A stretch of DNA of 32,582 nucleotides from Bacteroidota bacterium (GCA_023251435.1 JAHEYU010000066.1:1-32582); one strand, 5' to 3'. Positions 17,032 to 26,604 are shown, counted from the first letter of the stretch. Made by a program: numbers and translations. The notes: generated by a model from the letters alone, not told the origin.

Positions 17032-19176
17032 ATGCTCCAAATTAGAAATGTATTCCGAAATTATTATCTGATAGTCTTTGCCATTTTCGAGATCCTGTCA
17101 ATGAATGTTCAGGCTCAATCCGGAGGTTCTGTTTTCGAACTGGATGGCAATCAGGTGAAACAGCTTAAAGCCGAACGACAATCCAATGGAGCCTGGCAAT
17201 TGGAAACTACAGGCAAAGATCCCTGGATTTATACCCAACCTTTATCGCAAGCCATTGGCAGCGATGCTAAAATCCTGTCTTTTCAGTATTTCTGTCCCAA
17301 AGGATTAGATCATTTGCAGGTTTATTTCGGGCCTGCAATTCGCGAAGAAAACTCCAAATTGGTTCGGCGGATTGGCCCTTCCGAAGGTTGGGTGGGTTTT
17401 ACCATCGACTTGAGCAAGGAGATGAAAGCATGGGGGAAAACAGGAGATCTCCTCCGAATAGACCTTGGAAGTCGGGCCGATGTCAACATCCAGATCCGGA
17501 ATTTAATGCTGCGCCCGATGAGCGAAAGAGAAAAGGAAATTGCTGCCAACCGCGAAGAAAAAGTGCAAAGGGAAGCCAAAATGGAAGCTCGTTTGAAAGC
17601 CTACCTTGAAACGAATTATACTTCCGGAATTACTGAAGTAGAGGTAGAGGAATCGAAAATTTCGGTGGAGGGAAAAATAACTGCTTCTGGGGCGGTTTAT
17701 CTGTGCGAAGTGGCTCCTTATCAGGATGTAACCGAAGAAACTGTTTTCGAAACTGCCATTTTGCTGAAATCAAAAAAGTTTGAACAGAACCTGGATCGTT
17801 TTGTAAACAGAAAGGGTATTAACTACGATCGGGTGCTTTCCAAGTGGGTACTGGCCGAAAAAACAGCAACAGGCTATCAATTGCTTTCTCACGCCCGCTA
17901 TCCTGATGAAATTAAAGCAAAATACAGCTATCCGAAAGAAGTTGCCAAAGGCCGCAAAGGCATTGGTGGTTTCAGTGTGAACCGGGGGCATCAGGAAGAT
18001 TTGGATGAACTGAATGCGACCAGTGCAACAGTCAATATCTGGTTTGCGAAATTCATGTTCACCAAACCTGCAACCGGAAGGATGGAGCATGTTTACAACG
18101 GGAAATCCTATTATTTCGGCGAAAAGCAGGTGGCTATGTTCGATTCAACTTTTCGCGTTACTGCCCGGAAAGGAATTGTTACTGCGGCTATTCTGCTGGT
18201 TGATAAAGCGGAAACGTGTCCCGATCCTGAAATCGGACGGCTGTTACAACATCCGGATATGGATCCGGCAGGCATTTACAGCATGCCCAACATGACAAAT
18301 CCTGCCAGTGTGGATTGTTATGCCGCCGCGCTCGATTTTCTGGCCAGCCGGTACAGCCGTGCCGATAAGAAATACGGACGCTGCAATCACTGGATCATGC
18401 ACAATGAGGTGGATGCTGGTTGGGAATGGACCAATATGGGCGAAAAAACAGCTTTGATCTTTATGGATACCTACATCAAATCGATGCGTATGTGCTATGC
18501 CATTGCCCGAAAATACAACCCGCACAGCGAAGTCTTTGTTACCCTGACCCATTATTGGGCGTGGACGTCGCACCCACGGTTTTACCCTTCCAAAGTACTG
18601 ATGGAAATGCTGATTCAATATTCGAAAACAGAAGGCGATTTTGAATGGGCCATGGCGCATCATCCTTATCCGCAATCGTTGATGGAGCCTAAAACCTGGC
18701 TCGATAAACAAGTAGATTTTACCTTCAACTCTCCGCTCATCACCTTTGCAAATCTTGAAGTATTGAATGCATGGATTAAACTTCCGGAGGTACTTTATAA
18801 AGGGAAAACAAAGCGCACACTTTGGCTTTCAGAGAATGGTACCAACTCCAGAACCTACTCGGAAGAACACCTGAAAGAGCAGGCGGCAGGTTTTGCCTAT
18901 ACCTGGAAGAAAATGAAAGTATTGGATGGAATTGACGGTTTCCAATGGCACAATTGGTTCGATAACCGTGGTGAAGGTGGATTACGCATCGGGCTGCGCC
19001 GCTTCCCCGATGACGAACAGGATCCGGGCGGCGCAAAACCTGTTTGGTATGTGTTCAAAGCTGCCGATACTGAAAATGAAAATGCTGTTTTCGATCAATA
19101 CAAAGAAATGATTGGGATTAAAGATTGGACGGAAGTTCAGTACAAAGGCGAAATTGTTGACGGGAAGAATAAGTAA
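17032..19176 (+). CDS. DUF5722-like TIM-barrel putative glycosidase
   Basis: This 714-residue secreted protein has a signal peptide of about 28 residues (ends NVQAQ). The N-terminal region (about 30-165) looks like a carbohydrate-binding sandwich. Residues about 165-190 are highly charged and helical (SEREKEIAANREEKVQ). The rest is a beta domain plus TIM barrel resembling DUF5722. Candidate catalytic residues of a retaining clan A enzyme are Glu459 in IMHNEVDAGWEW (acid/base) and Glu601 in LWLSENGTNS (nucleophile); both sit at ends of predicted strands as in GH5/GH39 enzymes. Other barrel motifs are AMAHHPYPQ and GFQWHNWFDN. The substrate is unknown. The gap to the next gene is 29 bp. Confidence 0.75.
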   Translation: MLQIRNVFRNYYLIVFAIFEILSMNVQAQSGGSVFELDGNQVKQLKAERQSNGAWQLETTGKDPWIYTQPLSQAIGSDAKILSFQYFCPKGLDHLQVYFGPAIREENSKLVRRIGPSEGWVGFTIDLSKEMKAWGKTGDLLRIDLGSRADVNIQIRNLMLRPMSEREKEIAANREEKVQREAKMEARLKAYLETNYTSGITEVEVEESKISVEGKITASGAVYLCEVAPYQDVTEETVFETAILLKSKKFEQNLDRFVNRKGINYDRVLSKWVLAEKTATGYQLLSHARYPDEIKAKYSYPKEVAKGRKGIGGFSVNRGHQEDLDELNATSATVNIWFAKFMFTKPATGRMEHVYNGKSYYFGEKQVAMFDSTFRVTARKGIVTAAILLVDKAETCPDPEIGRLLQHPDMDPAGIYSMPNMTNPASVDCYAAALDFLASRYSRADKKYGRCNHWIMHNEVDAGWEWTNMGEKTALIFMDTYIKSMRMCYAIARKYNPHSEVFVTLTHYWAWTSHPRFYPSKVLMEMLIQYSKTEGDFEWAMAHHPYPQSLMEPKTWLDKQVDFTFNSPLITFANLEVLNAWIKLPEVLYKGKTKRTLWLSENGTNSRTYSEEHLKEQAAGFAYTWKKMKVLDGIDGFQWHNWFDNRGEGGLRIGLRRFPDDEQDPGGAKPVWYVFKAADTENENAVFDQYKEMIGIKDWTEVQYKGEIVDGKNK

Positions 19177-19205
19177 TTACATCTGACAATCAGTAAATAA
19201 GTCGT

Positions 19206-21044
19206 ATGAAAACCACTCTTTTTTTATTTCTGATCCTGTTTGGATTTGCTGGTTTCACTCAGGAAAATATTAAGAATCAAATTCGAAACCTGAATGTGGA
19301 CGATTGGGTAGTAACCGATGCGCTCGGAAGGAAACTCCCCACCTTTGAAGAGTGTGGGCCGGTTAAGAAGGATCGTTTTGTGGGCATGTTTTATTTTATG
19401 ACCCACACTTATCCTGGCGGGAAAGGGCCGTTTGATGTTACAAAAATCATGAAGACCAACCCTGAAAATCCGCAATGGGGGGAAGGTGGGCACTTTTGGG
19501 GCGAACCCGAAACAGGCTATTACCTGTCGTATGAAAAGTGGATGATCCGCCGACATGCCCGGATGTTATCGGATGCCGGAGTGGATGTGATCATTTTTGA
19601 TGTGACCAACGACCGCACTTATCCTGATGTTTACATCCCAGTTTGCGAGGTTTTTACTGAAATGAGAAAGTTGGGCGAAAAAACGCCACAAATTGCATTT
19701 CTGGGAAGCGAAATTTCCGTCAACACGCTGTGGAAAGAATTTTATATCAAAGGATTGTACCCCGATCTTTGGTTTCAATGGAAAGGTAAACCGCTTTTGC
19801 TTTTTGGGCAGCACGAGATTCCTTCCAGAAAAAAGAACAACGATGTGGTTTTTTCGGATGAAATTAAAAACATTTTCTCCATCCGCCAGAGTTGGGCCTG
19901 GACATCGTTGCCCTGGTACCAGAGTTGTCCGTATGGAAAAGACAAATGGCCCTGGGTCGATCATTATCCGCAGGCAGTCGGCTGGCATGAATCACCCGAC
20001 AGGGCTGAAATGGTGCCGGTTGCTGTGGCCCAACATCCATTAAGTAATATTGGCCGCAGTTTTCATAACTACAACCAACCGCAAGCCGACAAATACGACC
20101 TAACACCTTTTACCGATCAGGGATTGTGTTTCGTAGAGCAGTGGAGCCGCGCGCTCGAAGTCGATCCGGAGTTTGTGTTTGTAACCGGTTGGAACGAATG
20201 GAGCGCAGGAGCACAGGTTATGGGGAAAGACATCAATAAATCGTTACTGAAATGGGATTTTTATCCCGGAGCTCATCTGGGCAAAGCCGGTAAAAAGTTA
20301 AAAGAAGGCGATTTTTATTTCATCGACCAATACAACCAGGAATTCAGCCGCGACATTGAACCCATGACCGGAGGACACACGGATAATTATTATTACCAGT
20401 TGATAGCCAACATCCGCAAATACAAAGGCATGGAAAAACCGATGCAGGCTGGCCCATCGGTTACTGTTAACATTCGCGGAAGCTTTACGCAATGGGACAA
20501 AGTGGAGGCCACATATTCCGACCATATTGGCGATACCGAACACCGCAACAGCCCGGGACAAGGACAGGCCGGGCCTTATGTGAATACCTCCGGACGAAAT
20601 GATCTGGTAGCGATGAAAGTAGCTTACGATGCTACCTCCGTTTATTTTTATGCTGAAACAGCACAACCTCTTACACCATCAACTGACTCCAATTGGATGT
20701 TGCTCTTTATCGATGCCGACCAAAATAAGGAAACCGGATGGGAAGGCTATGATTTTGTAGTGAACAGCAAAGTAAACGATCCTAAAACTAGTACTTTGAC
20801 CAGTTTGAGCAAGGATGGATCATTGGGAAAATCAGTACCTGTACCCTTTCAGGTTACGAAGAATAAGCTGATGATTCAAGTGAAACGGGTTAATCTGAAT
20901 CAAAATGAAAAGCTGGCTTTCGATTTTCACTGGGCTGATAACATTGCGAAAATCGGCGAAATTACCCAATTTTTTCTGAACGGAGATAGCGCTCCTGAAC
21001 GGAGAGCCAATTACCGGTTTCAAACTGAACTGACGTTTAAATGA
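19206..21044 (+). CDS. GH99/GH71-like barrel protein with CBM9-like C-terminal domain
   Basis: This 612-residue secreted protein has a signal peptide (ends FAGFTQ). The barrel (about 45-400) has FVGMFYFMTHTYP, AGVDVIIFDVTND and TGWNEWSAG (Glu331). The WNEW motif is typical of GH99 and GH71-like proteins. Residues about 425-612 form a CBM9/DOMON-like sandwich (DLVAMKVAYDATSVYFYAE, then WMLLFIDADQNKETGWEGYD). GH99 enzymes are endo-alpha-mannosidases or mannanases, but this group is distant and its substrate cannot be read from sequence. It lies 7 bp before the next gene, which also begins with a CBM9-like domain. Confidence 0.75.
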   Translation: MKTTLFLFLILFGFAGFTQENIKNQIRNLNVDDWVVTDALGRKLPTFEECGPVKKDRFVGMFYFMTHTYPGGKGPFDVTKIMKTNPENPQWGEGGHFWGEPETGYYLSYEKWMIRRHARMLSDAGVDVIIFDVTNDRTYPDVYIPVCEVFTEMRKLGEKTPQIAFLGSEISVNTLWKEFYIKGLYPDLWFQWKGKPLLLFGQHEIPSRKKNNDVVFSDEIKNIFSIRQSWAWTSLPWYQSCPYGKDKWPWVDHYPQAVGWHESPDRAEMVPVAVAQHPLSNIGRSFHNYNQPQADKYDLTPFTDQGLCFVEQWSRALEVDPEFVFVTGWNEWSAGAQVMGKDINKSLLKWDFYPGAHLGKAGKKLKEGDFYFIDQYNQEFSRDIEPMTGGHTDNYYYQLIANIRKYKGMEKPMQAGPSVTVNIRGSFTQWDKVEATYSDHIGDTEHRNSPGQGQAGPYVNTSGRNDLVAMKVAYDATSVYFYAETAQPLTPSTDSNWMLLFIDADQNKETGWEGYDFVVNSKVNDPKTSTLTSLSKDGSLGKSVPVPFQVTKNKLMIQVKRVNLNQNEKLAFDFHWADNIAKIGEITQFFLNGDSAPERRANYRFQTELTFK

Positions 21045-21081
21045 CTATTGAATGACTAAGAATGACCACTTAATTACCACT

Positions 21082-22149
21082 ATGAAACCCCAAACTTTAT
21101 TCCTGCTTATTGCTGCTCTTGGCCTACTCTCATTTGCCCGTCTGGAGAAAGAATTCAAGATCTTTCAGTTTCCGCAGAATCAGATTCCCCGGATAGATGG
21201 CGATTTTTCGGATTGGGGAATGGTGCCCGAAACAGATAGAATTGGGATCGAAGAATTAAAAAATACCAAAATCGGCGAAGGGATACCGATTGATGTGAAG
21301 GATTTTGACCTGAACGTAAAAGTGGGTTGGGTGAATGGCCTGAACCGCTTGTATTTCTATATTGATGCTTACGACAATTACTGGGATTTCAATGATCCGG
21401 TAATGCGGCAGGATATTTTTGAGCTGGTGGTGGATGCCGACCTTTCTGGAGGTCCATTTATTTACAAGGAAAACAGCAATAAGGATAAAGTTCCGGTAAA
21501 CGAATTGTACTTCAAAGGGCATGGTGCTCACGCCCAGAATTACCATGTATTTACCCCTGTTCAGAATAAAGATTGGGCGATGCCCTGGGGAAATACCCCT
21601 TGGATCAAGGAGTTTCCGTTTGCCAATGTGGCTTACAACTATAACTTTAAATCGGGCGAAAGCGGTCGGTTGCAAATGGAGTTTTACATTACCCCGTTCG
21701 ATTATGCTGCAGTTGAAGGACCCGATCGTTCCATCGTTTCAAAACTGAAGGAAAATGAATTGATCGGTTTGTCGTGGTCGATGCTCGATTTTGACGGAGA
21801 GAAATGCAAGGCATTCATGAATTTGTCGCACGACCTGAAAATGATCAACAATGCATCGTACTTGTGTGCTTTTCGTCTGATGCCGCTGGAAGAGGTGTAT
21901 AAAAAACCGATCGATGTCAACTGGACTTTTGTTACCGAAAACAGAGAACAGCGGATCATCCGGTTTTATGACAATTCAACGGGCGAAGTCACCAAATGGC
22001 ATTGGGATTTTGGCGATGGAGAATCTTCAGAAGAAAAGAATCCGGTGCACCAGTACAAACAGGGAAGAGAGTGGACCGTTGTTCTGACAGTTGAAGGTCC
22101 GGCGGGCAAATCGGTGCGCTCGAAGGTGTGGGACGTGGTGACACAGTAA
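21082..22149 (+). CDS. Secreted CBM9-like and PKD-domain protein
   Basis: An upstream ATG at 21052 is in frame, but the one at 21082 gives a normal signal peptide (MKPQTLFLLIAALGLLSFA), so I prefer it (355 residues). Residues about 35-240 look like a CBM9/DOMON-type sandwich: RIDGDFSDWG, then LNRLYFYIDAYDNYW and IFELVVDAD. Residues about 265-355 form a PKD domain with the signature WHWDFGDGESSEEKNPVHQY. It has no enzyme-like domain and is probably a surface glycan-binding or adhesin-like protein. Its upstream neighbour ends only a few bases before the alternative start, which implies translational coupling. The shared CBM9-like fold suggests both recognise the same glycan. Confidence 0.78.
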   Translation: MKPQTLFLLIAALGLLSFARLEKEFKIFQFPQNQIPRIDGDFSDWGMVPETDRIGIEELKNTKIGEGIPIDVKDFDLNVKVGWVNGLNRLYFYIDAYDNYWDFNDPVMRQDIFELVVDADLSGGPFIYKENSNKDKVPVNELYFKGHGAHAQNYHVFTPVQNKDWAMPWGNTPWIKEFPFANVAYNYNFKSGESGRLQMEFYITPFDYAAVEGPDRSIVSKLKENELIGLSWSMLDFDGEKCKAFMNLSHDLKMINNASYLCAFRLMPLEEVYKKPIDVNWTFVTENREQRIIRFYDNSTGEVTKWHWDFGDGESSEEKNPVHQYKQGREWTVVLTVEGPAGKSVRSKVWDVVTQ

Positions 22150-22212
22150 TTTAAACTTAAACCCTGGATAAAATAGTTATTACAGTTTATATAACCTAAA
22201 CAAAACAAGAAA

Positions 22213-23190
22213 ATGAAACACCTGAAGAATTGCAAAACGATGATTTTGATCTTCCTTTTAACAACCACTGTATCTCTTGCACAAGAGAACCGGTCTAAAG
22301 TGGGCATCAGGCCATATCCCCGCGACAGTGCTCATGAAATGACTGGAGGCGACAGGGTTGCCAATTGGAAGCCAGGCATAGGAAATTATGATGCCATGCT
22401 GAAAGCCGATGATTATACCGCCTTGCACATGGATGTGGTAAAAGGTTACAACGGTGTTTTTAAAACCAAACAACGCTTTTTTGAGCATTACATCCATCAG
22501 CAGGGAGGGAAATGGGTGGATACCAATCCGGAAACAAATAAGTTGGTGAAAACTATTCGCGATTACGAACAAAAAGGCACTGAAGTAAAACACATTATTA
22601 TTAGTCGTGAAGGCTGGTTGTATGATAAAGTCAATGGCGATACCGGACCAATTGCAGGTGATCCACGGATACTCCATCAAAGAGATGTTGATGAAACACG
22701 AAAAGTATTCAAAGATGCCTATGTTCTTGGCTTGATCAAAAACGACAACTACAAATTGATTCAGATGGTTGTTCATCCGGCTGTATTTCTCGATGACCCA
22801 CAAGCCAGAGAGATTATTAAAACCATGGATGGCATTTGCATTGAATCACATCAGTTTAACCGTTACTGGCCTTTGGGAAACGAAATTTCAAATCCTGAAG
22901 AAATTGCCCGTGGCGCCAAATGGGAGCTGGAACAAGGCATGGATTATATCTTCTATTACGGGCCTTACCAATTTAAAGGTTGTAGTACCTATACCGACTT
23001 TCTTGAGAGAGATTGGCTGAAAGTTTTTTGGGAAAAGGGCTTGCCAAAACACCATAAGAACATGTATTACTACCTAAACGCATTTCCGCATGCCTGTGGT
23101 AATACGAGGCCAGTTGGACCGGAATCAGACCCATATTCATACCTCGGATTTGCCAAATGGTTGATTCAGGAGCTAGAACAAGGAAAGTAG
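22213..23190 (+). CDS. Standalone KVG[IV]RP-domain protein, putative novel glycosidase-like enzyme
   Basis: This 325-residue secreted protein (signal peptide about 1-24, ends SLAQ) consists almost entirely of the domain found inside the T9SS protein. Shared segments in order are KVGIRPYPRD, FFEHY, WVDTNPET, HIIISREG, QRDVDE, RKVFKDAY, NDNYKLIQ, MDGICIESHQFNRYWPL, DYIFYYGP, MYYYLNAFPH and PVGPESDP. The succession of short hydrophobic strands followed by conserved polar residues suggests a TIM barrel. Candidate catalytic acids are Glu133 (SREG), Glu211 (IESHQ) and Glu304 (GPESDP). I recognise no named family. It lies between the PKD protein and the nucleoside-hydrolase-like gene, with gaps of 63 and 22 bp. 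The enzyme role is inferred. Confidence 0.8.
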   Translation: MKHLKNCKTMILIFLLTTTVSLAQENRSKVGIRPYPRDSAHEMTGGDRVANWKPGIGNYDAMLKADDYTALHMDVVKGYNGVFKTKQRFFEHYIHQQGGKWVDTNPETNKLVKTIRDYEQKGTEVKHIIISREGWLYDKVNGDTGPIAGDPRILHQRDVDETRKVFKDAYVLGLIKNDNYKLIQMVVHPAVFLDDPQAREIIKTMDGICIESHQFNRYWPLGNEISNPEEIARGAKWELEQGMDYIFYYGPYQFKGCSTYTDFLERDWLKVFWEKGLPKHHKNMYYYLNAFPHACGNTRPVGPESDPYSYLGFAKWLIQELEQGK

Positions 23191-23212
23191 AATTTCAATT
23201 AAAAAAACAGAC

Positions 23213-24169
23213 ATGAAGAATTTGATTGCTTTTTTGATGGTTGTTGCTCTGACAGTGATATCATCAATATCCAATGCACAGGAAACAAAAACTCCAAATT
23301 ATAACTACGCCTATTCCTGCGATGGATATAATCAGGATAGGGACGACATAGCTGCTTCGGCCATGACTTTAGCTATTTTTGATCGTGTTGGTCTGGCCGA
23401 CCGGATTGTCCATTTTCATTTCAATACTAATTTTGGAGGAAAACCAACACATGCTGCAGAGCACCGAAAAAGTGTTTTGGAAACTGCTGTTCTTTTTGGG
23501 ATTATTAAAGAAGTTGATGGGAATGATGCATATTTCGATGTTTCCCAATCGGATGATGAGAAAACAGCGGCAATTGCCCATTTGGCCGGTCAGATTAGAA
23601 AAGCAAGTAAAAAGAAACCATTGATGATATTTGCTGCCGGTGGTGTTCAGGTTCCTTATGCCGCTCTGAAAAAAGCGATTGGCGATGGTGCGGGAAAAAA
23701 AGCACTTCAGAATGTTGTTTTTGTTTCGCATGCCGCAGCTAACGAACAAACCAGAAAAAAAGATTCACATAATCCTGAATACAGTTTTAACTGGGATAAT
23801 CTAAAAGAATTGTCAACAGATGTTCAATTTATAGATTATAAGTCTAAACTTATCAATGGTAAGAGGGGTGGAGGATGGTTTCCATCTCAAAATACAACGG
23901 ATTGGAATCAGGCCTTAAGGGATAAACGCCCCGGAGTTGCTGCATGGCAATGGCTGGCCAATTATGGCGAACAGGTGGAAGGCTTTGGTTTTAAAGGAAC
24001 CAAGGGCGAATGGTTACTAACCCGCTTAAAAGCAGCCGGTGCACCAGAGTTGGGGAATAACGGAAATGCCGAAGGTGATGCTTCTGATGCGGGAATGGTT
24101 TTTTCCCAGATGCCGGGTGGAATTACAGATGCAACTATGGAGGAAATCCGAGACTTTTTTATGAAGTAA
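23213..24169 (+). CDS. Secreted nucleoside-hydrolase-like protein
   Basis: This 318-residue protein has a signal peptide (about 1-23, ends SNAQ). The opening YSCDGYNQDRDDIAASAM resembles, in relaxed form, the Asp-rich metal loop at the start of inosine-uridine nucleoside hydrolase folds. The middle has LMIFAAGGVQVPYAAL, equivalent to the strand that carries the conserved Asn/Gly region in that fold. The C-terminal part has GDASDAGMVF, an Asp pair that could complete a metal site. In nucleoside hydrolases this site binds calcium and cleaves N-ribosides, but secreted relatives in polysaccharide loci more likely act on O-glycosides or only bind sugar. The next gene follows after a 115-bp gap with no clear promoter motif. 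Confidence 0.65.
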   Translation: MKNLIAFLMVVALTVISSISNAQETKTPNYNYAYSCDGYNQDRDDIAASAMTLAIFDRVGLADRIVHFHFNTNFGGKPTHAAEHRKSVLETAVLFGIIKEVDGNDAYFDVSQSDDEKTAAIAHLAGQIRKASKKKPLMIFAAGGVQVPYAALKKAIGDGAGKKALQNVVFVSHAAANEQTRKKDSHNPEYSFNWDNLKELSTDVQFIDYKSKLINGKRGGGWFPSQNTTDWNQALRDKRPGVAAWQWLANYGEQVEGFGFKGTKGEWLLTRLKAAGAPELGNNGNAEGDASDAGMVFSQMPGGITDATMEEIRDFFMK

Positions 24170-24284
24170 AACAGGCAAGATATGCCAACAGATAAAATTA
24201 TTAATAGCACAATAATATTTACTCATTACATTCTTTTTCAATGAATGATACTTTAAGAAATGAAAAACTAGTTAAATTAAAATT

Positions 24285-26552
24285 ATGAATCTGAATATAT
24301 TAAAAACTAAATTCAAAATTGGTCTTCCGTTTTTTAGAACACAAAGGTGGTCTTTGTTGTTTGGCGTAATTTTTACCGTCCTGTCAATTAATCTTTTCGC
24401 TCAAAAAACGATTTCTATATATAGCCCTAAAAGTTCACCAATGCTTGATTTTGCGATGAAAGATTTACAGGATGAACTTCGTTCGAAAGGCATCGAAATT
24501 AGCAAATCAGTTTTTTCAGGTGCAAATGTTTTGTTGCTAACCCAGTCTGAACTCCTTGATCTAAAATCAGAAGGAGCACCCCAAAAAAAGCTTGATTTTG
24601 ACCTTAAACCTGAAGGTTTTTGCATCAGAAAGGACAACCAAAATAAAACCTGGGTGGTGGGTGCCGATGAACCCGGACTTATGTACGGAATGCTTGAGCT
24701 GGCTGAGCAAATAAGTTTATACGGAGTTAAAGGTGTGAAGGAAATCAACCAAAATCCGTACATGGCAACACGCGGAATAAAATTCAATATCCCGCTGGAT
24801 GTGCGAAATCCAACTTACACCGACCCTAGCGAAGCATGTCAGCAAAATATGCTTGAAATGTGGAGTATGGATTTCTGGACGGAATACATTGATGAACTGG
24901 CACGTGATCGTTACAACCTGGTTTCGCTTTGGAACCTTCATGCATTTCCATCCATGATAAAAGTACCTGAATACCCCGACGTTGCACTTAATGATGTCTA
25001 CCGGACAAATGCTCCTGTAGAGGTATTCTATCCGGTTGGAAATGGTGTAAAATACCCAAACCTATACAATAACAGAGAATTAATAAAGAACATAAGCATA
25101 GAAGAAAAAATTCTATTCTGGCAAAAGGTAATGCGCTATGCCAAAGAACGAAATGTTAATTTCTATTTAATGCAATGGAATATATTTGACTGGGGCATTG
25201 ATGGTAAATATGGTATTGATGAGAAAATTGATAATCCGGTCACAAAGGATTATTTTAGAAAGAGTGTAAAACAAATGCTTCTCACTTACCCTGATTTAGC
25301 TGGTATTGGAATTACAGTTGGCGAGAACATGATTAAACAGCCTGCCGATATAAAAGAAGCCTGGGCGTATGACACTTATGGCAAAGGTGTTCTTGATGCA
25401 TTAGAGCTCAATCCTAACCGAAAAATCACTTTTATTCACCGCTTACATGAGGGACAGGTTAAAAGTATTGAAGACCAGTTTGCCCCGTTGATTGAAAATA
25501 AAAATGTCAATTTCATTTTCAGCTTTAAATATGCCGAGGCGCATATCATGAGCTCAACCAATCAGCCTTATTGCAACGAATTTGTAAAAGAAATTGAAGG
25601 TAAGAAAACCATCTGGACACTTCGGAATGATGATAATTATTACTTCCGTTGGGGTGGTGCAGGCTTTTTGCGCGAATTTATTAAAAATATTCCTTACGAT
25701 GTTTCCGAAGGGTTTTACTATGGTTCAGACGGTAATGTGTGGGGACGTGAGTATTTGTCAAAGAATCCAAAATCGCCCCGAGAGTTGGAAATTAAGAAGC
25801 ACTGGTACCATTCGATGAGTATGGGACGGCTTGGCTATAATCCCGATTTGCCAGACCAGCGATTAGCAGATATTCTACAACATCGTTTCCCCGAAGTTGA
25901 TGGTAATCTGCTTTTTACAGCCTGGAACGAAGCTTCGATGATTTACCCTGTTACAACAGGATTTCATTGGGGACCCGCCGATTTTAGTTGGTACATCGAA
26001 GCGTGCCGATCACGTAATGGGCATCCAACGGCTTCAATCGATGGTTTGGGTATACACCATGTTGAGCAGTTTATACAACAACCCGTTCATCCGGGTACAA
26101 ACAACCAAACCATTCCAGCTTATGTTGAGATGATTGCAAAAGGTGGAACCACCGATTTAACTACGCCATTGCAAGTCTCAAAGCAGCTTCATGACCACTC
26201 CGATAAAGCCCTTGAGATTTTAAATGGTTTTAAGCCTACCAAAAATGAAGAACTGTCGAATACACTGGAGGACATATTATCAATCAGCCTTTTGGGTAAA
26301 TACTATGCATACAAAATCAGCGGATCAACCAATGTAGCTTTATATCGAAAAACAAAAAACAAAGAAGTTCAGGCCAAGGCAGTGAAGGAACTTGAAATGG
26401 CGCTTGATTACTGGCAGAAATTCACCAAAAATGCCATGAAACAATACATCAACCCAATGTGGATGAATCGGGTTGGAATGGCCGACTGGGTGAAATTTAC
26501 AGAGTATGCCAAAAAGGATATTGAAATTGCTAAACAGGGTATTAAAGAATGA
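24285..26552 (+). CDS. GH20b/GH67/GH115-like putative glycosidase
   Basis: This 755-residue secreted protein has a long signal peptide (about 40 residues, ends INLFAQ). Residues about 42-150 form the alpha/beta domain that precedes the barrel in GH20, GH67 and GH115 enzymes (DFAMKDLQDELRSKG; WVVGADEPGLMYGMLELAEQ). The barrel (about 155-560) contains RGIKFNIPLD, NFYLMQWNIFDWG, GIGITVGENM (Glu347), TFIHRLHEGQ and FTAWNEASM. The C-terminus is helical. Alpha-glucuronidases of GH67 and GH115 share this layout, which would fit an acidic polysaccharide, but the catalytic residues cannot be assigned by eye and the activity is open. It is co-directional with the propeller gene 52 bp downstream. Confidence 0.68.
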   Translation: MNLNILKTKFKIGLPFFRTQRWSLLFGVIFTVLSINLFAQKTISIYSPKSSPMLDFAMKDLQDELRSKGIEISKSVFSGANVLLLTQSELLDLKSEGAPQKKLDFDLKPEGFCIRKDNQNKTWVVGADEPGLMYGMLELAEQISLYGVKGVKEINQNPYMATRGIKFNIPLDVRNPTYTDPSEACQQNMLEMWSMDFWTEYIDELARDRYNLVSLWNLHAFPSMIKVPEYPDVALNDVYRTNAPVEVFYPVGNGVKYPNLYNNRELIKNISIEEKILFWQKVMRYAKERNVNFYLMQWNIFDWGIDGKYGIDEKIDNPVTKDYFRKSVKQMLLTYPDLAGIGITVGENMIKQPADIKEAWAYDTYGKGVLDALELNPNRKITFIHRLHEGQVKSIEDQFAPLIENKNVNFIFSFKYAEAHIMSSTNQPYCNEFVKEIEGKKTIWTLRNDDNYYFRWGGAGFLREFIKNIPYDVSEGFYYGSDGNVWGREYLSKNPKSPRELEIKKHWYHSMSMGRLGYNPDLPDQRLADILQHRFPEVDGNLLFTAWNEASMIYPVTTGFHWGPADFSWYIEACRSRNGHPTASIDGLGIHHVEQFIQQPVHPGTNNQTIPAYVEMIAKGGTTDLTTPLQVSKQLHDHSDKALEILNGFKPTKNEELSNTLEDILSISLLGKYYAYKISGSTNVALYRKTKNKEVQAKAVKELEMALDYWQKFTKNAMKQYINPMWMNRVGMADWVKFTEYAKKDIEIAKQGIKE

Positions 26553-26604
26553 TAAATTATTGAAATAGAAATATTTTGAAAAACTAACTTTAACTGATTT
26601 AAAA

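Noticed and set aside
18244-18711. 155-residue minus-strand frame opposite the DUF5722-like gene
   Set aside because: The plus-strand gene is intact with catalytic-like motifs; the antisense protein has no family features.
21052-21054. ATG at 21052 as start of the CBM9/PKD protein
   Set aside because: It would put a polar 10-residue extension before the signal peptide; the ATG at 21082 is more likely, though translational coupling from 21052 cannot be excluded.
22258-22803. 181-residue minus-strand frame opposite the KVGIRP protein
   Set aside because: The plus-strand frame has a signal peptide and a homologue in the same window, which settles the coding strand.
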